DNA of 64,000 nt from Nocardioides sp. YIM 152315 (GCF_029210375.1 NZ_JARGER010000048.1:62001-126000), one strand, 5' to 3'; counted from the first letter of the stretch, positions 8,118 to 18,640 are shown. A program made the numbers and translations. Notes: generated by a model from the sequence alone, not told the origin.

Positions 8118-9519
8118 TTGTCCGAGCCTACGGCGCGTTCTGCTGCGCGCTGCCATCACGACCCCTACTGCTCCCGCTGTGATCTGCTCGTCGGGCTCGG
8201 CGGCCTGCACGTCACCGCTGTCGAGTTCGGCCACGACGCGGATGGGGTCGGCCTGCTGACGGTGGGGGTGGAGTCGCTGCCGGCACCGATGGGCTGCACG
8301 ACTTGCGGGGTGATCGCGCACAGCCACGGCCGCCGCGACGTCACGCTTGTCGACGCGCCCTGCTTCGACCGGCCGGTGAAGTTGGTGTGGCGTAAGCGGA
8401 CCTGGCGGTGCGGGGAGCCGTCGTGCCCGATCAAGGTCTTCACCGAGCAAGACGACCAGGTCGCTCGTCCACGTGCCCTGTTGACGACGCGGGCGTGCTG
8501 GTGGGCGATCAACCAGATCCGCCGCGAGCACGCCTCCATCCGCGGCATCGCCCGGCAACTCGGGACGACCTGGAACACGGTGTGGACCTCCATCGAGCCG
8601 CTCCTGGAGGAGACGGCCGACGACGAAACCCGCTTCACCGGCGTCAAGCGCCTCGGCGTGGACGAGCACGTGTGGCACCACGTCTCCGAGTTCCCGATCG
8701 AAGACGGCGGCCGCGGCCTCAAGCTGTTGACCGGGATGGTCGACCTCACCCCAGATCCCGAGTCCGGGAAGCCGAAGGCGCGGCTGCTGGACCTGGTCCC
8801 GGGTCGGTCGGGGAAGGCGTACAGCGACTGGCTCGCCGCACGTGGCGAGGACTTTCGTGACGGTGTCGAGGTCGCGACCCTGGACCCGTTCCACGGGTAC
8901 AAGAACGCCATCGACGACCAGCTCGAGGACGCGACCGCGGTGCTCGACGCGTTCCATGTCGGAAAGCTCGGCACCCAAGCCGTCGACGAGGTCCGCCGCC
9001 GCGTGCAGCAGGAGATCCACGGCCACCGCGGCCGCAAGAGCGACCCGCTCTACGGGATCCGCACCATCCTGCGCTGCGGCGCCGAGAAGCTCACCGGCCG
9101 GCAACGAGCCCGGCTCGACAGGGCGATCGCCGCCGACGAGCGCCACGACGAAGTCCTCGTCGCCGGGCTGTGCGCCCAGAAGCTCCGATCGGCCTACAAG
9201 GCCACGAGCCCGGTCGAGGGCCGGCGGATCGCCGAGGAACTCATCCGGTCGCTGCCCACCTGCCCGATCCCGGAGATCAAGCGGCTCGGCAAGACGTTGA
9301 AGCAGTGGCGCGAGGCGTTCCTGGCCTACTTTGACACCGGCCGCGCCAACAACGGCTGCACCGAAGCGATCAACGGCCTCATCGAACTCCACCGCCGCGT
9401 CGCCCGCGGCTTCCGCAACCGCGAGCACTACCGGCTACGCATGCTCCTCATCGGCGGCGGCCTCGCTCACCCCACCTCAGGTAGGAAGAGCCGAAATGGC
9501 TCGACCGCGCTGAGGCCGG

Positions 9520-9533
<14 letters not shown>
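8118..9533 (+). CDS. ISL3-family transposase
   Basis: 471 residues. A Cys-rich N-terminal zinc-binding part (CSRCDLL, CTTCG, WRCGEPSCP) is followed by a helix-turn-helix (SIRGIARQLGTTWNTVW). The DDE-type catalytic core follows, with GVDEHVWHH, ATLDPFHGYKNAI, LDAFHVGKL and the final Glu in NNGCTEAINGL. It moves the element by cut-and-paste. The start is TTG and not certain. The frame has no stop inside the element: it reads through the right inverted repeat and ends 41 bases out in host DNA, antisense to the last codons of ettA. Confidence 0.85.
9470..9492 (-). repeat. Right terminal inverted repeat of the ISL3 element
   Basis: Read on the minus strand it starts ggctcttcc, like the left end. 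It lies inside the transposase reading frame and codes for the HPTSGRKSR part. Confidence 0.8.
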
Positions 9534-11202
<1,669 letters not shown>

Positions 11203-11319
11203 GGTCCCGACCCTAGTGCGCCGGGCACGCTGAGCCCCGATCGGGGCCGCGGCAGCGGCCCCGTCGAGGGCGCCGTCACGGTCGGATGCGCCGCCCCGGG
11301 CTGTCGTCGACGCGGGCGC

Positions 11320-11742
11320 CTACGCCGCCTGACCCGGCGTCACCTCCTCCCCCGGACCGGACGTCGTCGACGCCGGCTCGGCGGGCTGGGCGCGGGTGAA
11401 CTGGCTGGTGCCGCGGCTGAGGTCGTGACCGACGTGGACGGCGTCAATCTCGAACGTCAGCACCTCGACGTTGTCGGCGTTGACGTAGGTGCGGGTCTCC
11501 AGCCGGCCGTGCACGACGACGGGGTCGCCCCGGCGCAGCGACGCGGCGCAGTTCTCGGCGAGCCCGCGCCAGACGTTCACGGTGTACCACTGCGTCTGGC
11601 CCTCCGACCACGACTCGGTGCGTCGGTTGAACTTCCGCGGCGTGCACGCCAGCCGGAAGTTCCCGACGGGCACGCCGGCGGCTGTGCGCAGCGCGACGTC
11701 GCCGCCGAGCCAGCCTCGGATGGTGATGGTGCTGTCGGACAT
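11320..11742 (-). CDS. ssb: Single-stranded DNA-binding protein (second, SsbB-like type)
   Basis: 140 residues. The OB fold fills residues 1-105 (TITIRGWLGGDVALRTAAGV, NFRLACTPRKFNR, WYTVNVWRGLAENCAASLRR, GDPVVVHGRLETRTY). The tail is short and ends EEVTPGQAA. It lacks the acidic DDDIPF-type tip that the essential SSB uses to recruit replication and repair partners, so this is probably the accessory paralogue. The ATG has a GGAGACCC ribosome site. An 8-bp inverted repeat ttgtctcg/cgagacaa lies in its leader. Confidence 0.88.
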   Translation of the reverse strand: MSDSTITIRGWLGGDVALRTAAGVPVGNFRLACTPRKFNRRTESWSEGQTQWYTVNVWRGLAENCAASLRRGDPVVVHGRLETRTYVNADNVEVLTFEIDAVHVGHDLSRGTSQFTRAQPAEPASTTSGPGEEVTPGQAA

Positions 11743-11752
11743 GTGGGTCTCC

Positions 11753-11784
11753 TTGTCTCGATCCAGGTGGACGGTTCGAGACAA
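11753..11784. repeat. Inverted repeat upstream of ssb
   Basis: Arms ttgtctcg (11753-11760) and cgagacaa (11777-11784), perfect 8 bp, 16 bases apart. It lies just upstream of the ssb ribosome site. It could be an operator or a leader hairpin, and it does not match the actinobacterial LexA box. Confidence 0.4.
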
Positions 11785-11915
11785 CGGGGCGGCGCCGACA
11801 GCGAGGGGCCGGTCGGAGCGAGCCTGGGGAGAACGCGGTCGCAAGACGACCTGTGGACGAAAAGCGGCTCGGCCCTGTCCGACGAAGCTCCCGCGGCGCT
11901 GCCTGCGCGGGGACC

Positions 11916-13571
11916 TCAGGCCAGCGCGCGTCCGACGCCCGCGCGGACGGCGGCGTACGCCGCGAGCTCGGCCTCGACCGGCTCGACGACCAGCTCGTGC
12001 GTGACCTCGTTGACGGCGTCGCGCAGGCGCTCGTCGGCCTGGCGGGACCGGGTGCGGGCGGCGCTGGCGACCGCGATCCGGGCGGCCACGCCGAGGACGA
12101 TGCCGAGGACCACGCCACCGACGAGGAGCACGAGCGCGGCGGCCACGCCGAGCACCTGCGGGGTGTCGTTGTCCTGCAGCTTGCCCATGCCGGCGAGCGC
12201 GCCGGTCCAGCCGAGGCCCGCCAGCGCGGCGAGGAGCAGCAGCCACTGCAGGAGGCGCACCAGGGTGATCCAAGCGGGGAGCTTCGCGACGCCCAGGTCG
12301 GTGCCTGCCAGGGCCTGGTCGAGCCGGTCGCCGAGCTCGTCGAGTCGCGATGCCGCGGCCCGGCGCACGGCCGTGACCCAGGGCGGGGTCATCCCCGACG
12401 TGAGCTCGTCGGCGAAGGTGCGCACCTCGTCGTCGACCCGGGCGCGCTGCACCTGGGTGGCCTCCGGGAGGGCGGTGCGAGCGCGGCCACTGAGCTGGCG
12501 GCCCTCCGCACCGAGGTCGAGCTCGAGGCGCTTGAGCGGGTCGGCCTTGATGCCCGACACCCAGCCCAGGACCGGCCAGCCGGTGGCTCGGTAGCCGCGC
12601 TGGCGCACCGACCTGTTGACCGCGTCGACGACGACGGGCACGCCGGCGGCCTCGGCGAAGGCGTCGTCGAGCGCCGCCACCCGCGCGGGCTCGACGACCC
12701 GGGTAGGTGCGTCGCCGTTGGCCTCGGCGAGCCTGCCGGCGACAGCGCGGATGTCGGCGTCGAGCCGGCCACGGGTCGCCTTCTTCTCGTCGGCCCGGCG
12801 CGCGATCTCCGCGCGCAGCTCGGGGACGCCGGTGCCGAGCCGGGCGCTGACCGGCAGCACCGGGACGCGCTCCAGCCCGTCCTGGTCGAGCAGCCGGCGG
12901 ATGTCGTCGAGCATCGACTGCCGACGCTCCTCGGGCACCGTGTCGATGTGGTTGAGCACCACGAGCATGATGTCCTGCTGCTCGGCCGCCGGTCTGAGGT
13001 AGCGGTCGTGGATCGCGGCGTCGGCGTACTTCTGCGGATCGACGACCCACACGAGGATGTCGGCGAGTGCGATCAGCCGGTCGACCTCGAGGTGGTGGGA
13101 GACCTCGGTGGAGTCGTGGTCGGGCAGGTCGAGCAGCACGACGCCGTCGAGCTCGGCCTGCTGGTCGCGGCGCCCGCTGTCGAGCATGGAGTCACGGGTG
13201 GTCTGGTGTCGCGGCGGGATGCCCAGCCAGTCGAGGAGCTCGTCGGCACCGTCGCGGCCCCAGACGCAGGCGCTGGCCCACGACGTCGTCGGGCGACGTA
13301 CGCCGACCGCGGACAGCTCGAGGCCGGTGAGGGCGTTGAACGTCGACGACTTGCCCGAACCCGTCGCACCGGCGATGCCGACCACCGTGTGGTCGGCCGA
13401 CAGCCGGAGTCGCCCGGCGGCGCGCTCGACCACGTCGGCGCAGTCGTCGACGAGCGAGTCGTCGATGCGACCCCGCGCGGCCCTGGCCGCGTCGTCGAGA
13501 CCGTCGATGCGGGAACCGATGTCGGTACCACGGGTGACCAGTCGGTCGGTCCCCTCGAGCAAGGACGTCAT
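11916..13571 (-). CDS. Dynamin-like/YfjP-type membrane GTPase, second of a pair
   Basis: 551 residues. The GTPase domain carries G1 GATGSGKSS near residue 68, G3 DLPDHDS near residue 148 and G4 NHID near residue 202. A long helical middle part follows. Near residues 430-505 are two hydrophobic helices (LLQWLLLLAALAGLGW and LGVAAALVLLVGGVVLGIVL), then a helical C-terminus. ATG 13571 with an AGGGAGAAC ribosome site is preferred over an upstream start. It lies 90 bases after the paired GTPase. Paired bacterial dynamin-like proteins act in membrane remodelling or septation; the role here is inferred. Confidence 0.8.
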   Translation of the reverse strand: MTSLLEGTDRLVTRGTDIGSRIDGLDDAARAARGRIDDSLVDDCADVVERAAGRLRLSADHTVVGIAGATGSGKSSTFNALTGLELSAVGVRRPTTSWASACVWGRDGADELLDWLGIPPRHQTTRDSMLDSGRRDQQAELDGVVLLDLPDHDSTEVSHHLEVDRLIALADILVWVVDPQKYADAAIHDRYLRPAAEQQDIMLVVLNHIDTVPEERRQSMLDDIRRLLDQDGLERVPVLPVSARLGTGVPELRAEIARRADEKKATRGRLDADIRAVAGRLAEANGDAPTRVVEPARVAALDDAFAEAAGVPVVVDAVNRSVRQRGYRATGWPVLGWVSGIKADPLKRLELDLGAEGRQLSGRARTALPEATQVQRARVDDEVRTFADELTSGMTPPWVTAVRRAAASRLDELGDRLDQALAGTDLGVAKLPAWITLVRLLQWLLLLAALAGLGWTGALAGMGKLQDNDTPQVLGVAAALVLLVGGVVLGIVLGVAARIAVASAARTRSRQADERLRDAVNEVTHELVVEPVEAELAAYAAVRAGVGRALA

Positions 13572-13660
13572 GTTCTCCCTTGACCCGCCCGCAGCGGGGC
13601 GTCGCCGGCGTACTCGTTGCACGCCCAGCCTAGGGCACGGCCCGCGCCCCGAGGCACGTC

Positions 13661-15388
13661 CTACTGCTCGCGGGTGAGCGGCGTCTCGTCGCGGCGGCTC
13701 TGCTCGAAGCGCCGGTCGTCGACCCTGCGGGCGGCGTCACGCACCTGGCGGTCGGCGTCGGGGTCGATCCCGAGCCCGTCGAGGAGGCCGAGGTGACGGC
13801 GCCGCTCGGAGTCGAACAGCGACCCGATGCGGCGCTCGAGGTCGCCGCGGCCCCGGGCCACTAGGGTGGCTGCCGACTCGGCGCCGAAGACCGCGTCGAG
13901 CAGGGGCCGGCCGACCTCTGCCCCGCCCGTCGCGCCCTCGGGCGCGCGGTCGGCGAGCACGAGCACCCCCAGCGTGACGGCCAGTCCGCGGGCGCCGTAC
14001 GCGAGGTAGCGGGCGGTGCGCCGGTCGGCGTCGCCCGCCTTGACCAGGTCGGTGAGGTGCTGCTGCCAGGCGCGTACCTCCGCCTCGACGCCGCGGCGCA
14101 GGCCGCGGGATGCGCGCGCGAGGTCGTCGTCGGTGGCGGCGAGCAGGGAGCGGGCCGTGCCCAGCTCCTGCCACGCGGCGGTGGCGGTCGCGGCCGCCCG
14201 CTCGGCGTGGTCGAGCACCATCAGCTCGACCGCCGACTCGATCGCGACCGCGACCCGGTCTGCCTGCTGGCCGGTGCCCTTGACCGCGCTGACGAGGCGG
14301 TCGCGGATCAGGCCGACGCGTCCCTCGAGCGAGCGCAGCAGCTCACCGGTGCCGGCGAACTCCCGCCACCGCGCCGACACCTCGCCACGCAGCAGCGTGC
14401 CGTCGGTGGCCGCGGCGACCGCACGCTGCGCGGCCTCGTCGTACGCCGCGGTCGCGGCGTCGCGCAGCCCCGCCTCCGCTGCGATCTGGTGGGACACGGC
14501 GTCGGCGATCGTGTGCGCGTGGCGGGCGTGGCTGCGCACTGTGCCGTCGAGGGTCTGGCGCACGACCGCCGACCGGGCGTCGGAGTCCTCGGCGAGCGAG
14601 ACCAGCCACGCCCGGACGTCGGCGACGGCGGAGGCGTCGAGCAGCCCCTCCGGCGAGACGGTCGACTCCGGCACGGTGAAGAGCGGGGAGTCCTTGAGCC
14701 CGCGGCTGGCGAGCATCCGGGCCAGGTGTGCCGCCACGGTCGTCACGGCGTCGGCAGGCGTCCGGTCGAGGACGATCGCCACCGCGGTCGACCGCTCCGC
14801 GGCCCGCTTGAGGTGCTCCCACGGGACCTGGTCGGAGTAGCGCGCCGCCGAGGTGACGAAGAGCCACAGGTCCGCGGCCGCCAGCAGCTGCGTGGCGAGC
14901 CTGCGGTTGTCCTCCTCGACCGAGTCCACGTCGGGCGCGTCGAGGATCGCGAGCCCGGGCGGCAGCGTGTCGGACGCGACGAGCTGGAGAGCGTGCCGAT
15001 CGTCGGAGTGCTCCTGGACGCGCACCAGGTCGGGCAGCAACCGGTCCTGGCCGAACCACTGGGCGTCGTCGGGATGGTGCACCAGCACCGCCGAACGAGT
15101 CGTCGGGCGCAGCAGGCCGGGGTTGGTGACGCGCCGGCCGACGAGGGAGTTGACCAGCGTGGACTTGCCGGCACCGGTCGAGCCGCCGACGACCGCGAGC
15201 AACGGCGCCTCGATGGTCATCTGCCGGGGAAGGACGTAGTCCTCGAGCTGGTCGATCAGCTGCTGACGCGACCCCCGGAGCTCCGCCGCGCCCGCTACGT
15301 CGAGGGGCAGCGGAGCGGCCTGCAACGCGTCGTGCAGTCGCACGAGCGCGGTCAGCATGCGGGAGTCGCGGTCGGCGGACGCCGTCAT
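13661..15388 (-). CDS. Dynamin-like GTPase, first of a pair
   Basis: 575 residues. G1 is GGSTGAGKSTLVN near residue 70 and G3 is DAPDVDS near residue 150; VLDRTPAD is in the G4 position. The rest is mostly Ala/Arg-rich helix, with one weakly hydrophobic stretch (YGARGLAVTLGVLVLAD) near residue 480. The start overlaps the PrsW stop by 4 bases (ATGA), so the two are translationally coupled. The arrangement of two unlike GTPases side by side resembles DynA/DynB of Streptomyces, but the sequence alone does not prove orthology. Confidence 0.8.
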   Translation of the reverse strand: MTASADRDSRMLTALVRLHDALQAAPLPLDVAGAAELRGSRQQLIDQLEDYVLPRQMTIEAPLLAVVGGSTGAGKSTLVNSLVGRRVTNPGLLRPTTRSAVLVHHPDDAQWFGQDRLLPDLVRVQEHSDDRHALQLVASDTLPPGLAILDAPDVDSVEEDNRRLATQLLAAADLWLFVTSAARYSDQVPWEHLKRAAERSTAVAIVLDRTPADAVTTVAAHLARMLASRGLKDSPLFTVPESTVSPEGLLDASAVADVRAWLVSLAEDSDARSAVVRQTLDGTVRSHARHAHTIADAVSHQIAAEAGLRDAATAAYDEAAQRAVAAATDGTLLRGEVSARWREFAGTGELLRSLEGRVGLIRDRLVSAVKGTGQQADRVAVAIESAVELMVLDHAERAAATATAAWQELGTARSLLAATDDDLARASRGLRRGVEAEVRAWQQHLTDLVKAGDADRRTARYLAYGARGLAVTLGVLVLADRAPEGATGGAEVGRPLLDAVFGAESAATLVARGRGDLERRIGSLFDSERRRHLGLLDGLGIDPDADRQVRDAARRVDDRRFEQSRRDETPLTREQ

Positions 15389-16515
15389 CTCGTGGGTACC
15401 ACCTGTCCGGGGAAGGCGATCGACGGCCGGAGGGCATCGATCCTCTGGAGGAACTGCTCGCCGCGCGCCGCGTAGTCCGGCGGCGGGGTGCCTCGCAGGT
15501 AACGGTAGTGGAGGAAGCCGAGCTCGATCGCGGCTTGCTGGTAGTCGCGCATCGCGCGCTCACCCGCGCGTCCGGCCCGCTCCCGCGCGAAGGCGCGGCT
15601 GCGGCGCCGCGCCGACAGGTCGACGACCCACCCGATGTCGGTCGCCGGCACCAGGCCGCGCGCGGCTGCGTCCGACAGCGCCGACGCGAGCATCCGACGC
15701 TCGGAGCGCCGCGACCACACGGCGAGTCCGATCACCGACACCAGCGCGGGCGCCATCAGCACGATGTAGGCGACGGCGAAGTGGCCGAGGCCGGAGGCGG
15801 TGGACGTGTTCCAGACGGCATGGGCGACCACGGCGGCGACGTACCCGGCCGCCGGCCAGAGCACGCGCCCGCTCCCGCGAGAGCTGACCGCCAGGCCGAC
15901 GCCGATCCCCAGGAACGTCGTGAAGAGCGGGTGCGCGAAGGGACTGATCAGGCAGCGCAGCACGAACGTCGCGGTCACGGCGTCGACGCCGCCCGGACCC
16001 ATCCCGTCGGTGCCGTTGTACGCCGCGGCCAGGTAGAGGATGTTCTCGGTGAACGCGAATCCGACGCCCACCATGCCCGCGTAGACGATGCCGTCGAGGA
16101 CGCCGTCGAGCTCGGCCCGCCGCCACCAGAGCAGGAGGACCAGGAAGAGGCCCTTGCTGGCCTCCTCGGTGACCGGCGCGACGATCTCCAGCGTCTGCCG
16201 GTCGGTGAACCCGCCCACGACGCCACCGATGCCCTGCAGCACGATCGCCGCCGCGGTCGCGACGAAACCGCCCCACAGCAGCCCCGCCGCCAGCAGGGCG
16301 CGGGGCTCGGGCTCGTAGCGGTCCAGCCAGAGGTAGCAGGCGACGATCGGCCCGACCGGGACGGCCGCGAGCGCGGTCGCGAGCACCACGCTCCTCGGCG
16401 CCCCCGAGAGTGCCAGGATCGCCAGGATCACGAGCGCGCCGACGACCACCAGCAGGGTCACCACCACCGTGAACGCGACCGACGACGCGGCGCTGACACG
16501 GCGGCTTCCGGGCAT
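15385..16515 (-). CDS. PrsW-family intramembrane metalloprotease
   Basis: 376 residues with about eight hydrophobic segments between residues 14 and 290. The PrsW motifs are present: EEASKG near residue 117, FAFTENILYLA near 153 and HPLFTTFLGIG near 195, which supply the metal-binding Glu and His residues. The C-terminal 100 residues are soluble and basic. PrsW proteins cut membrane-anchored regulators such as anti-sigma factors. A taggct box six bases before the ATG marks the promoter of the PrsW-GTPase-GTPase unit. No sigma or anti-sigma gene is adjacent, so the substrate is unknown. Confidence 0.88.
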   Translation of the reverse strand: MPGSRRVSAASSVAFTVVVTLLVVVGALVILAILALSGAPRSVVLATALAAVPVGPIVACYLWLDRYEPEPRALLAAGLLWGGFVATAAAIVLQGIGGVVGGFTDRQTLEIVAPVTEEASKGLFLVLLLWWRRAELDGVLDGIVYAGMVGVGFAFTENILYLAAAYNGTDGMGPGGVDAVTATFVLRCLISPFAHPLFTTFLGIGVGLAVSSRGSGRVLWPAAGYVAAVVAHAVWNTSTASGLGHFAVAYIVLMAPALVSVIGLAVWSRRSERRMLASALSDAAARGLVPATDIGWVVDLSARRRSRAFARERAGRAGERAMRDYQQAAIELGFLHYRYLRGTPPPDYAARGEQFLQRIDALRPSIAFPGQVVPTR

Positions 16516-16596
16516 GGCGGCAGCCTATCGGTGGCGGCCCCCGCGACCGGTCACGCGCCCGCGGGGCGACGGCGCCCGTCGGCGTACAGTGGCCGC

Positions 16597-18021
16597 GTGG
16601 ACCAGAACGTGAGCGACAACGACACCACCCAGCCCCACACCGAGTCCCACGACCCGGCGGTGCCGGCGGCGTACGCCGCGTTCATGCGCGAGGGCTGGGG
16701 CGAGCGTGAGCTCGACCTGCCGCGCGCCGGCGTCGCGGGCCCCGCGGCGCTGCGCCGACAGCGCCTGGCCGAGGCGTTCCCGGGCGAGCGGCTGGTGCTG
16801 CCTGCCGGCACCTACAAGGTGCGCGCCAACGACACCGACTACCGGTTCCGGCCCGACACCGCCCACACCTACTTCTCCGGCAACCAGACCAGCGACGCCG
16901 TGCTGGTCGTCGCCGACGCCGAGGCCGTCCTCTACGCGCGGCCGCGCTCCTCACGCGAGACCGACGAGTTCTTCCGCGATCGGCAGTACGGCGAGCTGTG
17001 GGCGGGCCGCCGGCCGTCCCTGCGGGAGATGTCCGACTCGCTCGGGCTCGAGGTGCGGCACATCGACGAGCTCGACCGGGCGCTCCAGGGCACGGGCAAG
17101 ACCCGGGTCCTGCGCGGGATCTCCACCCACGTCGACCGGATGATCGCCGCCGACGAGACCCGCGACAGCGACTTCGCCCGGGTCGCCTCCGAGCTGCGCC
17201 TGGTCAAGGACGACTGGGAGGTCGCCCAGCTCCAGGAGGCCTGCGACATCACCACGCTCGGCTTCGAGGACTCCGTCCGCGAATGGGACCGGGTGCTCGA
17301 GTTCGGCGAGCGCTGGATCGAGGGCACCTTCTTCCGTCGCGCCCGGGCGATGGGCAACGACATCGGCTACGACTCGATCGTCGGAGGCGGCCGACACGCG
17401 ACCACGCTGCACTGGATCGACAACACCGGCCCGATCACGCCGGGCGAGCTCGTCCTCCTCGACATGGGTGTCGAGAACCGCTCGCTCTACACCGCCGACG
17501 TCACCCGCACCCTGCCGGTCGACGGCCGGTTCACCGATCTGCAGCGAGACCTCTACGACCTCGTGTACGCCGCGCAGCAGGCCGGCATCGACGCACTCCG
17601 TCCCGGGGAGCCTTTCCGCGCCGGTCACAACGCGGCGATGGAGGTGCTCGCGCACGGTCTCGCCGACCTGCGGCTGCTGCCGGTCCCGGTCGAGGAGGCG
17701 CTCGACCCGGAGAGCCGCGTCTACGCCCGCTGGACCCTGCACGGCACCAGCCACATGCTCGGCATGGATGTGCACGACTGCGGCCAGGCCGCACCGGAGG
17801 CGTACGCCGAGGGCACCCTCGCCGAGGGCATGGTGCTGACCGTGGAGCCCGGCCTGTACTTCCAGGAGGACGACCTGCTCGTCCCCGAGGAGCTGCGCGG
17901 CATCGGCATCCGGATCGAGGACGACATCCTCGTCACGGCCGACGGCACCACGAACCTGTCCGCCGCGCTCCCCCGCACCTCCACCGAGGTCGAGGAGTGG
18001 ATGGGCCGCCTGCGCGGCTGA
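16597..18021 (+). CDS. pepP: M24-family aminopeptidase P (Xaa-Pro aminopeptidase)
   Basis: 474 residues. The N-terminal creatinase-like domain covers about residues 30-200. The C-terminal pita-bread domain carries the metal ligands: Asp in LLDMGVENRSLYTADVTRTL (both Asp), His in HGTSHMLGMDVHD, Glu in VEPGLYF and Glu in GIRIEDDILV. It removes an N-terminal residue before proline, with two Mn/Co ions. GTG 16597 is chosen because tacagt lies six bases upstream; the long upstream open frame is antisense to prsW. The gene is followed by a 20-bp perfect inverted repeat. Confidence 0.9.
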   Translation: MDQNVSDNDTTQPHTESHDPAVPAAYAAFMREGWGERELDLPRAGVAGPAALRRQRLAEAFPGERLVLPAGTYKVRANDTDYRFRPDTAHTYFSGNQTSDAVLVVADAEAVLYARPRSSRETDEFFRDRQYGELWAGRRPSLREMSDSLGLEVRHIDELDRALQGTGKTRVLRGISTHVDRMIAADETRDSDFARVASELRLVKDDWEVAQLQEACDITTLGFEDSVREWDRVLEFGERWIEGTFFRRARAMGNDIGYDSIVGGGRHATTLHWIDNTGPITPGELVLLDMGVENRSLYTADVTRTLPVDGRFTDLQRDLYDLVYAAQQAGIDALRPGEPFRAGHNAAMEVLAHGLADLRLLPVPVEEALDPESRVYARWTLHGTSHMLGMDVHDCGQAAPEAYAEGTLAEGMVLTVEPGLYFQEDDLLVPEELRGIGIRIEDDILVTADGTTNLSAALPRTSTEVEEWMGRLRG

Positions 18022-18033
18022 CCCTCACCCACG

Positions 18034-18109
18034 AGCTGTAACGGGGTGTTGTGACCTCTGCTGACCCGTCACAACGGGCCGGAAGACGCCACAACACCCC
18101 GTTACAGCT
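18034..18109. terminator. 20-bp perfect inverted repeat between convergent genes
   Basis: The left arm agctgtaacggggtgttgtg (18034-18053) is exactly complementary to 18090-18109. The 36-base loop holds a small cccgt/acggg hairpin of its own. It lies 12 bases after the pepP stop and 10 bases after the Rpf-like stop. It is very probably a two-way terminator. No T-run is present. Confidence 0.7.
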
Positions 18110-18119
18110 GCGGTGCGGA

Positions 18120-18458
18120 TCAGCGCAGGCCGAGCCGCGAGGTGCAGGCCGGCCAGGCGCCCCAGCCCTGCCCGCGCTTGATCCGCTCGGCGACCTTGAT
18201 CTGCTCGCGCTTCGTGGCGCCGTGCGGGAGGCGGGCGAACCGGCGGCCGCCGTACCCCCGCCAGGTGCCGGGACTGATCTGCAGGCCGCCGAAGTAGCCG
18301 TTGCCGGTGTTGATGTGCCAGCGACCGCCGGACTCGCAGTGGGCCAGGCGCTCCCAGGTGCGCTTGGTGGCGGCCTCACCCGGCGCCTGGACGGCGACGA
18401 CCGGGGTCAAGGTGGCCGCCGTCAGGGCGGCCGCGGACGCGAGAGTGCGCATGCGCAT
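18120..18458 (-). CDS. Resuscitation-promoting-factor-like transglycosylase
   Basis: 112 residues. A signal peptide (MRTLASAAALTAATLTPVVA, cut after AQA- or EAA-like sites) precedes a single Rpf/transglycosylase domain: WERLAHCESGGRWHINTG with the catalytic Glu, then NGYFGGLQISPGTWRGYGG. The two cysteines (HCES and WPACTS) can form the usual disulphide. It cleaves peptidoglycan outside the membrane and promotes growth resumption. It lies directly downstream of a ydaO riboswitch, as many actinobacterial rpf genes do. Confidence 0.9.
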   Translation of the reverse strand: MRMRTLASAAALTAATLTPVVAVQAPGEAATKRTWERLAHCESGGRWHINTGNGYFGGLQISPGTWRGYGGRRFARLPHGATKREQIKVAERIKRGQGWGAWPACTSRLGLR

Positions 18459-18640
18459 GTGATCTCCTCGACGCCTGCGGAGTTAGCTGTCGGGTTCGGG
18501 CGGAGTCGTGCCCGGCCGCCAGTGGCGGCTGCACCCCGAGGGTCGTCACGCGACCCGGAGACGTGGGTCCCCCGCTCCCGTCCTGGGTGGTGTCGGTGTC
18601 GACCCGGCGCCGGACGGGACTCGGCGTGACGACGGGCCGT
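18459..18640 (-). promoter_or_regulatory. ydaO-yuaA c-di-AMP riboswitch in the leader of the Rpf-like gene
   Basis: On the minus strand the 3' end reads CCCGACAGCTAACTCCGCAG followed by GCGTCGAGGAG, the conserved ydaO ending that runs into the ribosome site. Upstream are ACGCCGAGTCCCGTCC, GGACGGGAGCGGGGGACCCA and GCCGCCACTGGCGGC. A 10-bp stem GTCGTCACGC/GCGTGACGAC (about 18633-18624 with 18551-18542) and the TCCCGTCC/GGACGGGA stem fold it. In known cases c-di-AMP binding lowers expression of the cell-wall hydrolase. The exact 5' limit is estimated. Confidence 0.85.

Larger units (their letters stand above)
7997..9492 (+). mobile_element. ISL3-family insertion sequence, about 1.5 kb
   Basis: Terminal inverted repeats are visible. 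The left end is ggctcttcc...ggtgggg (7997-8019). The right end, read on the minus strand from 9492, is ggctcttcc...ggtgggg. About 19 of 23 positions match and the outer nine are identical. The flanks share gaaat (7989-7993 and 9493-9497), which may be a decayed copy of the 8-bp duplication this family makes. One transposase gene fills the element. It sits 28 bases from the ettA stop codon. Confidence 0.85.

Noticed and set aside
7989..9500. Clean 8-bp target duplication of the insertion sequence
   Set aside because: Only gaaat is shared directly (gaaattgg against gaaatggc). It is reported as imperfect, not as a confirmed duplication.
11743..11915. LexA/SOS box upstream of ssb
   Set aside because: The dyad ttgtctcg...cgagacaa has a 16-base spacer and does not match the tcgaac-N4-gttcga type.
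13661..15475. Long plus-strand open frames over the GTPase genes (e.g. 14057-15475)
   Set aside because: Antisense shadows without start sites, domains or sensible composition.
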